NCBI GenBank assembly: GCA_945864085.1
Contig: CAMBAD010000013.1
Span: 1 to 38,940, forward strand
From: an uncultured Streptococcus sp.
GTDB taxonomy: Bacteria; Bacillota; Bacilli; Lactobacillales; Streptococcaceae
Length of the DNA: 38,940 bases
Reading direction: 5' to 3'
Shown: positions 18,058-26,467 of the stretch, in pieces
Layout: every line of letters starts with the position of its first letter
Numbering within the stretch: position 1 is the stretch's first letter
Program-made: the position numbers and the translations under genes
The notes under the pieces: generated by a model
Database searches by the model: none
Told to the model about the DNA's origin: nothing
What the model saw: the letters and a program-made list of their open reading frames with translations, nothing else

Positions 18058-19736
18058 TATTTATCGGGGGTGAGTATCATCGGAATAATGATTGGCTCAC
18101 GTTCGGTTTTTTCGTATAGGAATGGTCGTAGGGCATTGACGATGGCACCGTTGACAGTTTGAATATTGGCGTCTTTATTTCTCATAGCAACGCGAATGGC
18201 ATTGAAGAGGACGCGTTGGCTTTCGCGGATCAAGTCGCCTGATTCACGCATGTAGACAAAGCCGCGGCTGAGGATATCTGGTCCAGCCAGTATCATCTTG
18301 GACTTGAAGTCTACGGTTGCGACGGCAAGGACAACTCCGTCTTCGGACAGGTCGCGGCGGTCTTTGAGGACAGCTGCACCGATTTCACCGATACGATTTC
18401 CGTCAACATAGATGTCCTGGGCGTTGAACTGGCCTGCAATGCGGGCAGAATTCTTGGTCAGGGCTAGGACATCACCGTTTTCCATGATGAAGATGTTGTC
18501 TTTGGGAACGCCTGTATCAACTGCTAGGCTGGCATGGATTTTTTGCATGCGGTATTCGCCGTGGACAGGCATGAAGTATTTTGGCTTGATGAGGCGGAGC
18601 ATGAGTTTTTGTTCCTGCTGGCCACCGTGTCCGGATGTATGGATGTTGTTAATCTTACCGTGAATGACATCAACACCGGCTTCAATCAGGATATTGATGA
18701 GTTTGTTAACACCTGTGGTATTTCCCGGAATTGGGCTGGACGAGAAGATGACCGTGTCGCCGGGCTGGAGTTGGACCTGACGGTGAGTGCCGTGGGCGAT
18801 GCGTGATAGGGCTGCCATTGGCTCACCTTGGCTACCCGTACAGAGAATCATAATTTCGCTGGCAGGGTATTCTTTGATTTCGTTTGGCTCGATAAAGGTA
18901 TCTTTGGGAACCTTGATGTAGCCTAGCTCGATGCCGTTAACCATGGCTTTTTCCATGGAGCGGCCAAAAACAGCGATTTTGCGTCCGGTCTTGACCGCCG
19001 CGTCCGCCGCCTGCTGGAGACGGAAAATGTTGGAGGCAAAGGAGGCAAAGATAATCCGTCCGTGGATGCCTTCAATTAGTTTCATAATGGACTGGCCAAC
19101 CACTTTTTCCGAGTTGGTAAAGGTTGGAACTTCTGCGTTGGTTGAATCAGAGAGGAGGCAGAGGACGCCTTCTTCACCGAGGGCTGCCATGCGGTGCAAG
19201 TCTGCGGGCTCGCCAACTGGCGTGAAGTCAAACTTGAAGTCGCCTGTACAAACGATTTTTCCTTGGGGAGTATCAATGACCACTCCCAGTGGTTCTGGGA
19301 TGGAGTGGGTGGTGCGGAAGAAGCTGACCTTGAGTTGCTTGAAGGTCAGTTGGGTATTATGGTTGATTTCGTGTAATGTTGCATCGCGAAGGAGACCATG
19401 TTCTTCCAATTTTCCGCGGATAAGGGCGAGGGCAAGGGGACCTGCGTAGATTGGGACATTTGCCTGTTTGAGCAGGAAGGGGATGCCGCCGATATGGTCT
19501 TCGTGCCCGTGGGTAATAACCAGCCCCTTGACGCGGTCTAGGTTTTCAACGATGTAAGAGTAGTCTGGAATAACGTAGTCGATACCCAAGAGGTCATCTT
19601 CGGGGAATTTGATTCCGGCATCGACGATGAGGATTTCATCCTTGTATTCGATACCGTAGGTATTTTTCCCGATTTCTCCCAAACCACCGATAGCAAAGAC
19701 GCCAACTTCATGAGGTTTTAGATTGACTGATGACAT
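18057..19736 (-). CDS. rnjA: Ribonuclease J1
   Basis: A 559-residue metallo-beta-lactamase RNase with 5'-3' exonuclease and endonuclease activity, central to mRNA turnover and rRNA maturation in Firmicutes. The zinc motif is [10 protein letters not shown] (His76, His78, Asp80, His81). The beta-CASP part has [15 protein letters not shown] and [16 protein letters not shown], then [11 protein letters not shown] and [10 protein letters not shown]1 is preferred over J2 because rpoY (ykzG) lies directly upstream, three bases away, as in other Firmicutes. Confidence 0.96.
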   Translation of the reverse strand: MSSVNLKPHEVGVFAIGGLGEIGKNTYGIEYKDEILIVDAGIKFPEDDLLGIDYVIPDYSYIVENLDRVKGLVITHGHEDHIGGIPFLLKQANVPIYAGPLALALIRGKLEEHGLLRDATLHEINHNTQLTFKQLKVSFFRTTHSIPEPLGVVIDTPQGKIVCTGDFKFDFTPVGEPADLHRMAALGEEGVLCLLSDSTNAEVPTFTNSEKVVGQSIMKLIEGIHGRIIFASFASNIFRLQQAADAAVKTGRKIAVFGRSMEKAMVNGIELGYIKVPKDTFIEPNEIKEYPASEIMILCTGSQGEPMAALSRIAHGTHRQVQLQPGDTVIFSSSPIPGNTTGVNKLINILIEAGVDVIHGKINNIHTSGHGGQQEQKLMLRLIKPKYFMPVHGEYRMQKIHASLAVDTGVPKDNIFIMENGDVLALTKNSARIAGQFNAQDIYVDGNRIGEIGAAVLKDRRDLSEDGVVLAVATVDFKSKMILAGPDILSRGFVYMRESGDLIRESQRVLFNAIRVAMRNKDANIQTVNGAIVNALRPFLYEKTEREPIIIPMILTPDK

Positions 19737-19739
19737 AGA

Positions 19740-19973
19740 TTAGATCCTCTCAGGCTTGAAGTCCGCATGAGTTTGTTCGTACTCTAAGTGCTTTTCCTTT
19801 AGTCTGTCGATAAATTCGATGTTGTACTCAGGATAGGTCAGCTCTAACCATTCTCTTACTTTGATTCGGCCTTCTAGTTCGCTGGCCGCGTCAACTTCAA
19901 CGTAGAGTGAGCGCGTTTGCTCACGGCGTGGGCTGCGGTCTTTTGTTTCTTGGTAAAATACTTTATAAATCAT
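19740..19973 (-). CDS. rpoY: RNA polymerase epsilon subunit RpoY
   Basis: A 77-residue small subunit of Firmicutes RNA polymerase (formerly DUF1447/YkzG). The sequence begins [20 protein letters not shown] and continues [22 protein letters not shown] longer frame opens at 20006, but the family begins at MIYKVFYQ, and AAAGGA lies upstream of 19973. It forms a two-gene unit with rnjA. The leader contains a terminator-like hairpin. Confidence 0.93.
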   Translation of the reverse strand: MIYKVFYQETKDRSPRREQTRSLYVEVDAASELEGRIKVREWLELTYPEYNIEFIDRLKEKHLEYEQTHADFKPERI

Positions 19974-20008
19974 GTGTAGTATGGTTCCTTTCTTTTTGAC
20001 TGGCAACT

Positions 20009-20036
20009 ATGAAAAAAGCCCCAAACAGGTGGTTGT
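20009..20036 (-). terminator. Terminator-like hairpin in the rpoY-rnjA leader
   Basis: On the minus strand CCAGACA-ACCACC-TGTTTGG, then GGC and six T. It lies between the predicted promoter (20098) and rpoY (19973), so it could act as an attenuator. The three-base gap before the T run weakens it. Confidence 0.35.
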
Positions 20037-20097
20037 CTGGTACAGTCTATTCAATTTTTTCGAGTTGTCAATTTATTCAGTCTAATTGTTACTCTTC

Positions 20098-20106
20098 ATT
20101 ATATCA
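20098..20106 (-). promoter_or_regulatory. rpoY-rnjA extended -10
   Basis: TGA-TATAAT on the minus strand, with a weak TTTTAC at the -35. It gives a leader of about 120 bases. Confidence 0.55.
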
Positions 20107-20200
20107 TAAAAATGGTATTGGTAAAAGGAATTGATAGGAAAATGAAAGCTGTAATGGTTTTCAGAAACCAGTGGTATTCACTTGTGCTTAATATATGAAG

Positions 20201-20229
20201 TTGACAAAAATATAAAAGTTTATTATGAT
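20201..20229 (+). promoter_or_regulatory. rgg promoter
   Basis: TTGACA at 20201-20206, 17-base spacer, TATGAT at 20224-20229. The predicted start site lies downstream of an alternative in-frame ATG at 20182, so it supports the start at 20275. Confidence 0.8.
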
Positions 20230-20274
20230 AGTGATAGGATATATTTTCTTGGTAAAAATGAGAGGGGGACGGCT

Positions 20275-21147
20275 ATGAGAACTACACCACAAATAGGTCT
20301 CGGGGAATTTTACAAGGACCTCCGTCGGTCTCGCTTGGTCAAGCAAAAGGATGTTGTCGGTGGAGACTTTACAGCAGCCCAGTTGTCACGCTTTGAGTCG
20401 GGCAAGTCTATGTTGGCAGCGGATAAATTGATTCAGGCGGTTGAGGGGATTAACATGACCATGGAGGAATTTACCTATAAATACCATGGGTATAAGGAGG
20501 CGCCTCATATCGAGCTGGCTAATCTGATTTCAGATTTGTATTACCAACAAGATAGGGATGGGCTGCAGGCTTTGTTGGAGTCAGACCTCTTGAAAGCTGA
20601 GGGCGAACTCTATGCCAGATTAAATGAGATTGTCATTAAAGTGGCGCTAGCTGCCTTAGATGGCCAATCTGACTTTGACGAGGAGGACAGGAAGTTTTTA
20701 TCTGAATACCTCTTTGCCATTGAGGAGTGGACAAGTTTTGAGTTGTATTTGTTTATGAATGCACAAATGTTGTTGAATGATAGGTTATTGCTGGATTTTG
20801 CTTATGACTTGTGTAAGGAAGGAAAGTCTTTTAATAAACTTAGAAAACACCAAGAACTTATAAAAATTACGATTTTAAATACAATATCGGAGTTATTTGA
20901 GAGAGGAATTTACCATCAAGTTTCTTATTACTTGGATAAACTCATTTCTATGACTGGATTTAAAGATGTTTTCTTGAAAATAATGGTACGATATTGCCGT
21001 TTATTGCTGGTTTACATCCAAAATAATCGTTCCACTAAAGAAAAAGAAATAATCGAAGCCTATATACAATCTATCAGCGAGGTGGTAGACGAACAAACAG
21101 CTTCGATTATCCGAGTACATTTTTTAAGAGTTATAAATGAAAAGTGA
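20275..21147 (+). CDS. Rgg/MutR-family transcriptional regulator
   Basis: A 290-residue Rgg protein: an N-terminal XRE-type helix-turn-helix (about residues 6-65: LGEFYKDLRRSRLVKQKDVV, AAQLSRFESGKSML) and a C-terminal helical repeat domain that binds short peptides in this family. The start has GAGGGGG and lies downstream of a consensus promoter. The base composition changes sharply inside the gene: the first half is near 45-50% GC, while from about 20800 it is very AT-rich. That suggests a recombined sensor half. It overlaps by 17 bases a convergent small peptide ORF. A CHAP hydrolase and a lipoprotein gene follow. Which peptide it senses is unknown. Confidence 0.88.
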   Translation: MRTTPQIGLGEFYKDLRRSRLVKQKDVVGGDFTAAQLSRFESGKSMLAADKLIQAVEGINMTMEEFTYKYHGYKEAPHIELANLISDLYYQQDRDGLQALLESDLLKAEGELYARLNEIVIKVALAALDGQSDFDEEDRKFLSEYLFAIEEWTSFELYLFMNAQMLLNDRLLLDFAYDLCKEGKSFNKLRKHQELIKITILNTISELFERGIYHQVSYYLDKLISMTGFKDVFLKIMVRYCRLLLVYIQNNRSTKEKEIIEAYIQSISEVVDEQTASIIRVHFLRVINEK

Positions 21148-21241
21148 CAGGAACGGGAGGAAGTGATTTAGATAGGGCATCAATTACAAATGGAAGTGAC
21201 AGTGAGATAGCGAGAATAACATATGTAACTTTCTTTTTCAT
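21131..21241 (-). CDS. Small hydrophobic peptide ORF convergent with rgg (SHP-like candidate)
   Basis: A 36-codon frame encoding MKKKVTYVILAISLSLPF and a further 18 residues (VIDALSKS then LPPVPVTFHL). A lysine-rich start plus hydrophobic core resembles Rgg-partner SHP pheromone precursors. A GAGG motif lies nine bases before the ATG, and TATAAT lies about 26 bases before it (minus strand, 21267-21272). It overlaps the rgg 3' end tail to tail, a layout known for some rgg/shp pairs. Against it: it is longer than the usual 20-30 residues and lacks a recognised SHP C-terminus. It could also be a random frame opposite an AT-rich gap. Confidence 0.4.
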   Translation of the reverse strand: MKKKVTYVILAISLSLPFVIDALSKSLPPVPVTFHL

Positions 21242-21266
21242 GGGCTTGTACCTCGTTTTTGTTTTT

Positions 21267-21272
21267 ATTATA
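21267..21272 (-). promoter_or_regulatory. -10 of the small peptide ORF
   Basis: TATAAT on the minus strand, 25 bases before the peptide ATG. The -35 is poor, as expected for an activator-dependent promoter. The inverted repeat at 21300-21343 begins just upstream of the -35 position. Confidence 0.5.
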
Positions 21273-21299
21273 TCAGATTCTTTCTGGCTGTTTATTAAC

Positions 21300-21343
21300 T
21301 TGCAAATATGTAATTTGTATTTAAAATGCTTACATATCTGCAA
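21300..21343. promoter_or_regulatory. Inverted repeat between the peptide ORF and the CHAP gene (possible Rgg operator)
   Basis: TTGCAAATATGTAA (21300-21313) and TTACATATCTGCAA (21330-21343) are inverted with one mismatch in 14. They lie upstream of the -35 of the minus-strand peptide promoter and upstream of the plus-strand CHAP gene promoter. Binding by Rgg is an inference from position. Confidence 0.5.
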
Positions 21344-21359
21344 ATAGATAGAAGTCTAG

Positions 21360-21387
21360 TTATTGTTTGTTAGAATGGTGATATGAA
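21360..21387 (+). promoter_or_regulatory. Possible CHAP gene promoter
   Basis: TGA-TATGAA (extended -10, 21379-21387) with TTATTG 16 bases upstream. An alternative -10, TAGAAT, lies at 21371. Neither is strong. Confidence 0.35.
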
Positions 21388-21422
21388 AAACGTTTTAAAC
21401 TAAACTTAGGAGGTAACATACT

Positions 21423-23621
21423 ATGAAACTTTTTCATTTTTCTCAATCGGTTCAACGTTTCTCTCTTAGGAAATATGCGATAGGAGTTGCGTCTGTACTA
21501 TTATCTTGTATGTTCTTAGGAACATCTGTTGTTGCTGCTGAAGAAATTGGGAATGATGGTTTTTCTATCATCGCTACAAAGCAAGATGGCTTATCTGCAG
21601 AAACGATTTCAGCAGTAATAGAATCCCCTTTGAAAGAACAAATAGACGCTGTGTCTGCAGAAAGTAGCGATTTGATAGGGGAAGGAATAACTGAAGAAAT
21701 TCTAGGTGATGTAGCTGCTAATCCAGAGGAGGAGGCTTCACTAGCACATACAGATATAAATATAAAAATCGATGACACTACAAGTACAGTGCTAGGTGTA
21801 GCTTCAGAAGAAGAATCTAAAACAGGTGCTGACTTATTTGCAACATCGTCTAATGCGGAATTTAAAGGTGTTGAAAATTCACTAGCTTTGGAAATAGTAC
21901 CAGAAAATACATTGAAACAAGATAGTGGTGATGAAGGACGCACGACTATTGCAAGTAAAACGATAGAATCGGAGATAGAATCCCTAGCAAAGGATGAGGC
22001 ATTTGCGTTATCGTTCAGTACAGAATCAGAAGGTGTGGTTGATTCATTAGTTCTGGAAACAGTCTCAGAAAATAAATTGAAACAAAAAAGTATCCGTACA
22101 GGTCGTACAGCTTTGAGGAGCATAAACTCATCGAACATCATTGGAGATGATTATCCGGAGAACTGGAAAAATAAGATAGATGAAGTAGATCCTTGGGGCT
22201 ATTATAAGAGTTACTGTACTTCTTTCGTTGCTCATCGTTTATCAAAAGTTAATCAATTTAATGTTCCAAGAGCGATGGGGAATGCAGGACAGTGGGGAGA
22301 AACTGCACGACAAATGGGCTATCGTGTAGATAATGTTCCTATGCCAGGTGCTGTAGCTTTTGATAGTAGTGGAGGATATGGGCATGTAGCATGGGTAGCA
22401 AATGTTTCTGGCGATTCTGTTACTGTTGAGGAATACAATTATGGACGAAGATATGTCTATAATACGAGAACTGTGTCAAGAACCGCATTTACAGGATATA
22501 TCCATTTTAAAGATTTATCTAGTTCACAAGTTGGAAATCCGTCAGGACCAGAGGAAAGTGGCGATCTACCTGCTTCGGGTGTTTATCGCTTTGCTAGTCG
22601 TCTAGGTGTAAAAAATGAACCCAAAATTTCTAGTCCAGATATTGCCTTTTATGAAATAGGGGAGGTTGTTAATTATGATAGAACTTTAAAAGCGGATAAT
22701 CATCAATGGATTTCTTATATTTCGCATTCGGGAAATCGCCGTTATATTGCAGTCAAACAACTAGCGGCACCAGCAAAGCCTGTAGTATCGGGGAATATCC
22801 ATATCCAGAATAAAAATGAGCGTGAAGGGGTCTTTGAAGTTGTTGTCAGGGATGCTTCAAGTAATGTTGGATTAAAAGAAGTACAAATTCCAGTGTGGTC
22901 CACAAATGGCGGTCAGGATGACTTGATTTGGTATAAAGCAACTCGTCAAGGGAATGGTGATTATAAAACGACTATCAATATCGCGAATCATAAAAATGAT
23001 CGGGGAGAATATCATATCCACTTATATTACGTTGTTGATAATGGTCAACAAGTGGGAGTTGGTGGAACAACAACAACTATTTCTGAACAATCTGCTCCAG
23101 TTGGTGCTCCAACAGGTACAATAACAATTCAGAATAAAGATGACAACTTGGGTTCGTTTGATATTGTGATTCGCGATGTTTCACATCCTAAAGGAGTGAA
23201 AGAAGTTAGGGTGCCAGTGTGGTCAGACAATAATGGTCAGGACGATATAGTGTGGTATGTAGCGGCTCGTCAGGAAGATGGTACATATAAGGTCTCTGTG
23301 AAAGCTACTAATCATAAGAATAGTCAAGGTCAATACCTAATTCACATGTATTATGTGCAAAGTGATGATCAGTTGTCATTTGCAGGAAGCGCTACTACAG
23401 TTGTAAAATCAACCATCCGACCTTCTATTCCAAATAGTGGAAGTTATACTTTCTCTAAACGATCAGGTATTAAGAATGAAGCCAAAGTTAATTCTCCAGA
23501 CATTGCTTTTTATGAAGTTGGTGAAAGGGTTAATTATGACAAAGTTCTTTTCTCAGATGGCCGATATTGGATTTCTTATATTTCATTCTCTGGTAATCGT
23601 CGATATATTACCATCACTTAA
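21423..23621 (+). CDS. Secreted CHAP-domain cell-wall hydrolase with SH3 and Bsp-like repeats
   Basis: A 732-residue surface protein. The signal peptide is YSIRK-like (RFSLRKYAIGVASVLLSC, cleavage near VVAAEE). Residues 40-225 are a variable acidic region with two related repeats (GVENSLALEIVPENTLKQ and GVVDSLVLETVSENKLKQ). The CHAP domain follows (about 235-370) with catalytic Cys265 in SYCTSFVAH and His321 in GYGHVAWV. Next come an SH3-like domain (about 385-450), two GBS Bsp-like repeats of about 100 residues (HIQNKNEREGVFEVVVRD, TIQNKDDNLGSFDIVIRD), and a second SH3-like domain ending at the C-terminus (SGNRRYITIT). There is no LPXTG, so the SH3 and Bsp repeats probably hold it to the wall. 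It likely cleaves peptidoglycan as an amidase or endopeptidase. The gene is AT-rich and looks acquired. The lipoprotein gene follows 21 bases later. Confidence 0.88.
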   Translation: MKLFHFSQSVQRFSLRKYAIGVASVLLSCMFLGTSVVAAEEIGNDGFSIIATKQDGLSAETISAVIESPLKEQIDAVSAESSDLIGEGITEEILGDVAANPEEEASLAHTDINIKIDDTTSTVLGVASEEESKTGADLFATSSNAEFKGVENSLALEIVPENTLKQDSGDEGRTTIASKTIESEIESLAKDEAFALSFSTESEGVVDSLVLETVSENKLKQKSIRTGRTALRSINSSNIIGDDYPENWKNKIDEVDPWGYYKSYCTSFVAHRLSKVNQFNVPRAMGNAGQWGETARQMGYRVDNVPMPGAVAFDSSGGYGHVAWVANVSGDSVTVEEYNYGRRYVYNTRTVSRTAFTGYIHFKDLSSSQVGNPSGPEESGDLPASGVYRFASRLGVKNEPKISSPDIAFYEIGEVVNYDRTLKADNHQWISYISHSGNRRYIAVKQLAAPAKPVVSGNIHIQNKNEREGVFEVVVRDASSNVGLKEVQIPVWSTNGGQDDLIWYKATRQGNGDYKTTINIANHKNDRGEYHIHLYYVVDNGQQVGVGGTTTTISEQSAPVGAPTGTITIQNKDDNLGSFDIVIRDVSHPKGVKEVRVPVWSDNNGQDDIVWYVAARQEDGTYKVSVKATNHKNSQGQYLIHMYYVQSDDQLSFAGSATTVVKSTIRPSIPNSGSYTFSKRSGIKNEAKVNSPDIAFYEVGERVNYDKVLFSDGRYWISYISFSGNRRYITIT

Positions 23622-23642
23622 TGTTTTAGGAGGAATTATACA

Positions 23643-24248
23643 ATGAAAAAATCAATGTTACTTACAAGTTTGTTGCTGAGTTCGGTATTGTTGCTGGGTG
23701 GGTGCAATCAAAGTCGGTCAAGTTCTACAGCGACGAGTGCGTCCAGCAGTAGCAGTCAGTCAGTTTCTGCAAGTTCGACCGAGAGTTCGAGTACATCTGC
23801 CTCAAGTGGTAATGCTGAACAGACAACCGAAAAATCGGGAGAACAAGTTAACTCCAGTAACAGCGGTGAAACAGGGACAGAAACTCAGACCAATGCGGGA
23901 ACACAGTCAACGCCTGCAGGCGCATCATCTATTCTTAGTGATTCTATAGCAAATGGGGATTTCTCGAGTATTGTAGGCACTTGGAGTAATAGCGAAGGAA
24001 AAGTGTTGACAGTTGAGGCAAATGGGGTTGCCCGTTTCGCTGATTCTAATGAAGTCTTCACTATCAGTGTTCATTCTGTTAAGGATTCGGTTATACATGC
24101 CGATATTGCTTCAGGGGCATACTCTGCAGCTATGAAGATTATTCCAGCAGGAGTTGAAGACCCATACTATGCAACTGTGGAGGACAACGACCGCATTGCT
24201 ACTGGTCATGGTATAGATATGTATGATCATCCTTTTTATCGCCAATAA
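23643..24248 (+). CDS. Serine-rich lipoprotein with a DUF6287-like C-terminal domain
   Basis: A 201-residue lipoprotein. The signal ends in the lipobox LLGGC with Cys21. A low-complexity Ser/Thr/Gln/Glu linker spans about residues 22-95. The C-terminal domain (about 100-200: IANGDFSSIVGTWSNSEGK, LTVEANGVARF) resembles the DUF6287 beta-sheet domain found in streptococcal lipoproteins. It is anchored on the outer face of the membrane with the domain held out by the linker. It has an AGGAGG ribosome binding site and lies in one operon with the CHAP hydrolase. A terminator follows. The function is unknown. Confidence 0.82.
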   Translation: MKKSMLLTSLLLSSVLLLGGCNQSRSSSTATSASSSSSQSVSASSTESSSTSASSGNAEQTTEKSGEQVNSSNSGETGTETQTNAGTQSTPAGASSILSDSIANGDFSSIVGTWSNSEGKVLTVEANGVARFADSNEVFTISVHSVKDSVIHADIASGAYSAAMKIIPAGVEDPYYATVEDNDRIATGHGIDMYDHPFYRQ

Positions 24249-24258
24249 TACGTTGTTC

Positions 24259-24284
24259 AACCTCCTCATTGTAGGAGGTTTTTC
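24259..24284 (+). terminator. Terminator of the CHAP-lipoprotein operon
   Basis: AACCTCCT-CATTGT-AGGAGGTT followed by TTTC. Confidence 0.88.
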
Positions 24285-24289
24285 ATTAT

Positions 24290-24318
24290 TTGAAAAAAAG
24301 GTCAAGATAGCTTACAAT
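24290..24318 (+). promoter_or_regulatory. tsaB operon promoter
   Basis: TTGAAA at 24290-24295, 17-base spacer, TACAAT at 24313-24318. Confidence 0.8.
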
Positions 24319-24349
24319 AGAGAGTAGCATTGAAAAGAAAGAGAAGAAG

Positions 24350-25033
24350 ATGAAAATACTAGCTTTAGACAGCTCCAATCAGGCCTTATCGGTTGCCTTA
24401 GTGGAGGACGGTCGTTTGCAGGCGGAAACCCTGCTGGCCGTCAAGAAAAATCATAGTATCAGCCTCATGCCTGTGGTCGATTTTTTGGTGGCACAGGTGG
24501 GCTGGACGCCCAAAGACTTGGAGCGGATTGTGGTCGCTCAGGGGCCTGGCTCCTACACGGGTCTGCGGGTGGCGGTGGCGACTGCCAAGACCCTGGCCTA
24601 CACCCTCAAGATCGACTTGGTGGGGCTATCCAGTCTTCAGTCCCTGGTTCCGCCTAGCCTGACGGGTCTGGTCGTTCCCCTCATCGATGCCCGCCGTAAC
24701 TGCGTCTATGCAGGTGTTTATGAAAATGGCAGAGCAGTCGAGCCAGACCGCTACTGGTCTTTTGAAGACTTACTATCTAGCCTGTCTGGCAAGGACAACA
24801 TCACCTTTGTCGGAGAAGTAGAAAACTTTATCGAGCAAATCGAGCAAGCTCTGCCAACTGCCCAGTATCAAACCAGCCTGCCGTCTGCCTATCAGCTTGC
24901 GGTGCTTGGTCAAGACTTGCCAGCAGTAGATGTCACCAGCTTTGAGCCCAACTATCTCAAGCGAGTAGAGGCAGAGGAAAACTGGCTCAAGGACAACCAA
25001 GCTGGCTCAGAAAGTTATATCAAGCGTGTATGA
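24350..25033 (+). CDS. tsaB: tRNA t6A biosynthesis protein TsaB
   Basis: A 227-residue ASKHA-fold partner of TsaD. The sequence begins MKILALDSSNQALSVALVED, with QGPGSYTGLRVAVATAKTLAY (about residues 64-84) and PLIDARRNCVYAGVY. It forms the TsaBDE complex that puts threonylcarbamoyl on A37 of ANN-decoding tRNAs. It is first in a three-gene overlapping operon; its stop overlaps the start of rimI by four bases. Confidence 0.96.
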   Translation: MKILALDSSNQALSVALVEDGRLQAETLLAVKKNHSISLMPVVDFLVAQVGWTPKDLERIVVAQGPGSYTGLRVAVATAKTLAYTLKIDLVGLSSLQSLVPPSLTGLVVPLIDARRNCVYAGVYENGRAVEPDRYWSFEDLLSSLSGKDNITFVGEVENFIEQIEQALPTAQYQTSLPSAYQLAVLGQDLPAVDVTSFEPNYLKRVEAEENWLKDNQAGSESYIKRV

Positions 25034-25470
25034 TAGAGATTAAACACTACGACGGTCAGGAAAATCTGGCAGAGGCTGTTTTGGCAGTTATGCAGTCGGT
25101 CTATGACCAATCTCCCTGGACCTTGGAGCAGATTGCCTCCAGTATGGCTAGTCAGGATGAGGACTACTATCTGGCCTATGAGGGTCAGGAATTAGTTGGA
25201 TTTTTGGTTGTTCAGACGGTGCTGGATGAAATGGAAATCTTGCAGATTGCTGTCAGGGCTGATTTTCAGAGGTTGGGAATCGCCAGTCAACTGATGGCTG
25301 CTGTGATGGACTGGGAGGGGGACATCTTCCTCGAAGTGAGGGAGTCCAATAGCGCAGCTCAGGCCCTCTATACACGCCAGCATTTTACCAAAATAGGAAA
25401 ACGAAAAGACTACTACCGTAATCCTGTCGAGGACGCGGTGCTAATGAAGAGAGAACGTGATGAAAGATAG
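25030..25470 (+). CDS. rimI: Ribosomal protein S18-alanine N-acetyltransferase family, RimI
   Basis: A 146-residue GNAT protein. The acetyl-CoA site is [21 protein letters not shown] (RLGIAS loop), followed by [28 protein letters not shown], typical of RimI. It lies between tsaB and tsaD, as in many Firmicutes. The start overlaps tsaB (ATGA) and the end overlaps tsaD by 11 bases, so translation is coupled. The true protein substrate in streptococci is not established. Confidence 0.9.
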   Translation: MIEIKHYDGQENLAEAVLAVMQSVYDQSPWTLEQIASSMASQDEDYYLAYEGQELVGFLVVQTVLDEMEILQIAVRADFQRLGIASQLMAAVMDWEGDIFLEVRESNSAAQALYTRQHFTKIGKRKDYYRNPVEDAVLMKRERDER

Positions 25471-26467
25471 ATTGATTTTGGCGATTGAGACCTCGTGTGA
25501 CGAGACCTCGGTGGCTGTTTTGCGGAATGAGGCAGAGCTTTTGTCCAATGTCATTGCCAGCCAGATTGCCAGCCACCAGCGGTTTGGTGGGGTGGTGCCT
25601 GAGGTGGCCAGTCGTCACCATGTGGAAGTGATTACGGCCTGTATCGAGGAGGCCTTGTTGGAGGCGGAGGTGACGGCAGAGGACCTGACGGCTGTCGCTG
25701 TGACCTACGGACCTGGCTTGGTCGGTGCCTTGCTGGTCGGGATTTCGGCTGCCAAGGCCTTTGCTTGGGCTAATGGCTTGTCGCTCATTCCTGTCAACCA
25801 CATGGCAGGGCATTTGATGGCGGCACGGGCGGTTAAGGAATTGGAATTTCCCCTCTTGGCCCTCTTGGTCAGCGGTGGGCACACGGAGTTGGTCTATGTG
25901 TCAGAAGCGGGTGATTACAAGATTGTCGGTGAAACGCGAGATGATGCGGTCGGCGAGGCCTACGATAAGGTTGGCCGGGTCATGGGGCTACCCTACCCAG
26001 CTGGTCGGGTCATTGATGAGTTGGCGCATGAGGGGCAGGACATTTACGACTTTCCTCGTGCTATGATCAAGGAGGATAATCTGGAATTTTCTTTCTCTGG
26101 ACTCAAGTCTGCCTTTATCAACCTCTACCACAATGCCCAGCAAAAAGGTGAAGCCTTGTCCAATGCAGACCTGTCCGCTTCTTTTCAAGCCTGTGTCATG
26201 GATATTCTCATGGCTAAGACCAAGAAGGCTTTGGAGAAATACCCTGTTAAGACCTTGGTCGTAGCGGGCGGTGTAGCAGCCAATCAGGGCTTACGAGAGC
26301 GGTTGGCAGCTGAAATCACCGATGTGGAGGTCATCATTCCACCGCTTCGCCTCTGCGGTGACAATGCTGGCATGATTGCCTTGGCAGCGGTCAGTGAGTA
26401 CAACAAGGGAAACCTTGCTGGTTGGGATTTGAACGCCAAGCCAAGTTTGGCATTTGAAAATTTGTAA
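25460..26467 (+). CDS. tsaD: tRNA N6-adenosine threonylcarbamoyltransferase TsaD
   Basis: A 335-residue catalytic subunit of the t6A complex. The sequence begins [16 protein letters not shown]; the metal-binding HxxxH is NHMAGH (His114, His118); [15 protein letters not shown] and [12 protein letters not shown] follow. A GTG lies three bases earlier at 25457, but ATG 25460 gives the family start. The start lies within the end of rimI. The enzyme is needed for accurate decoding and is usually essential. Confidence 0.96.
   Translation: MKDRLILAIETSCDETSVAVLRNEAELLSNVIASQIASHQRFGGVVPEVASRHHVEVITACIEEALLEAEVTAEDLTAVAVTYGPGLVGALLVGISAAKAFAWANGLSLIPVNHMAGHLMAARAVKELEFPLLALLVSGGHTELVYVSEAGDYKIVGETRDDAVGEAYDKVGRVMGLPYPAGRVIDELAHEGQDIYDFPRAMIKEDNLEFSFSGLKSAFINLYHNAQQKGEALSNADLSASFQACVMDILMAKTKKALEKYPVKTLVVAGGVAANQGLRERLAAEITDVEVIIPPLRLCGDNAGMIALAAVSEYNKGNLAGWDLNAKPSLAFENL

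Noticed and set aside
24350..26467. Unusual gene overlap in tsaB-rimI-tsaD
   Set aside because: This order and overlap are ordinary for Firmicutes t6A operons.
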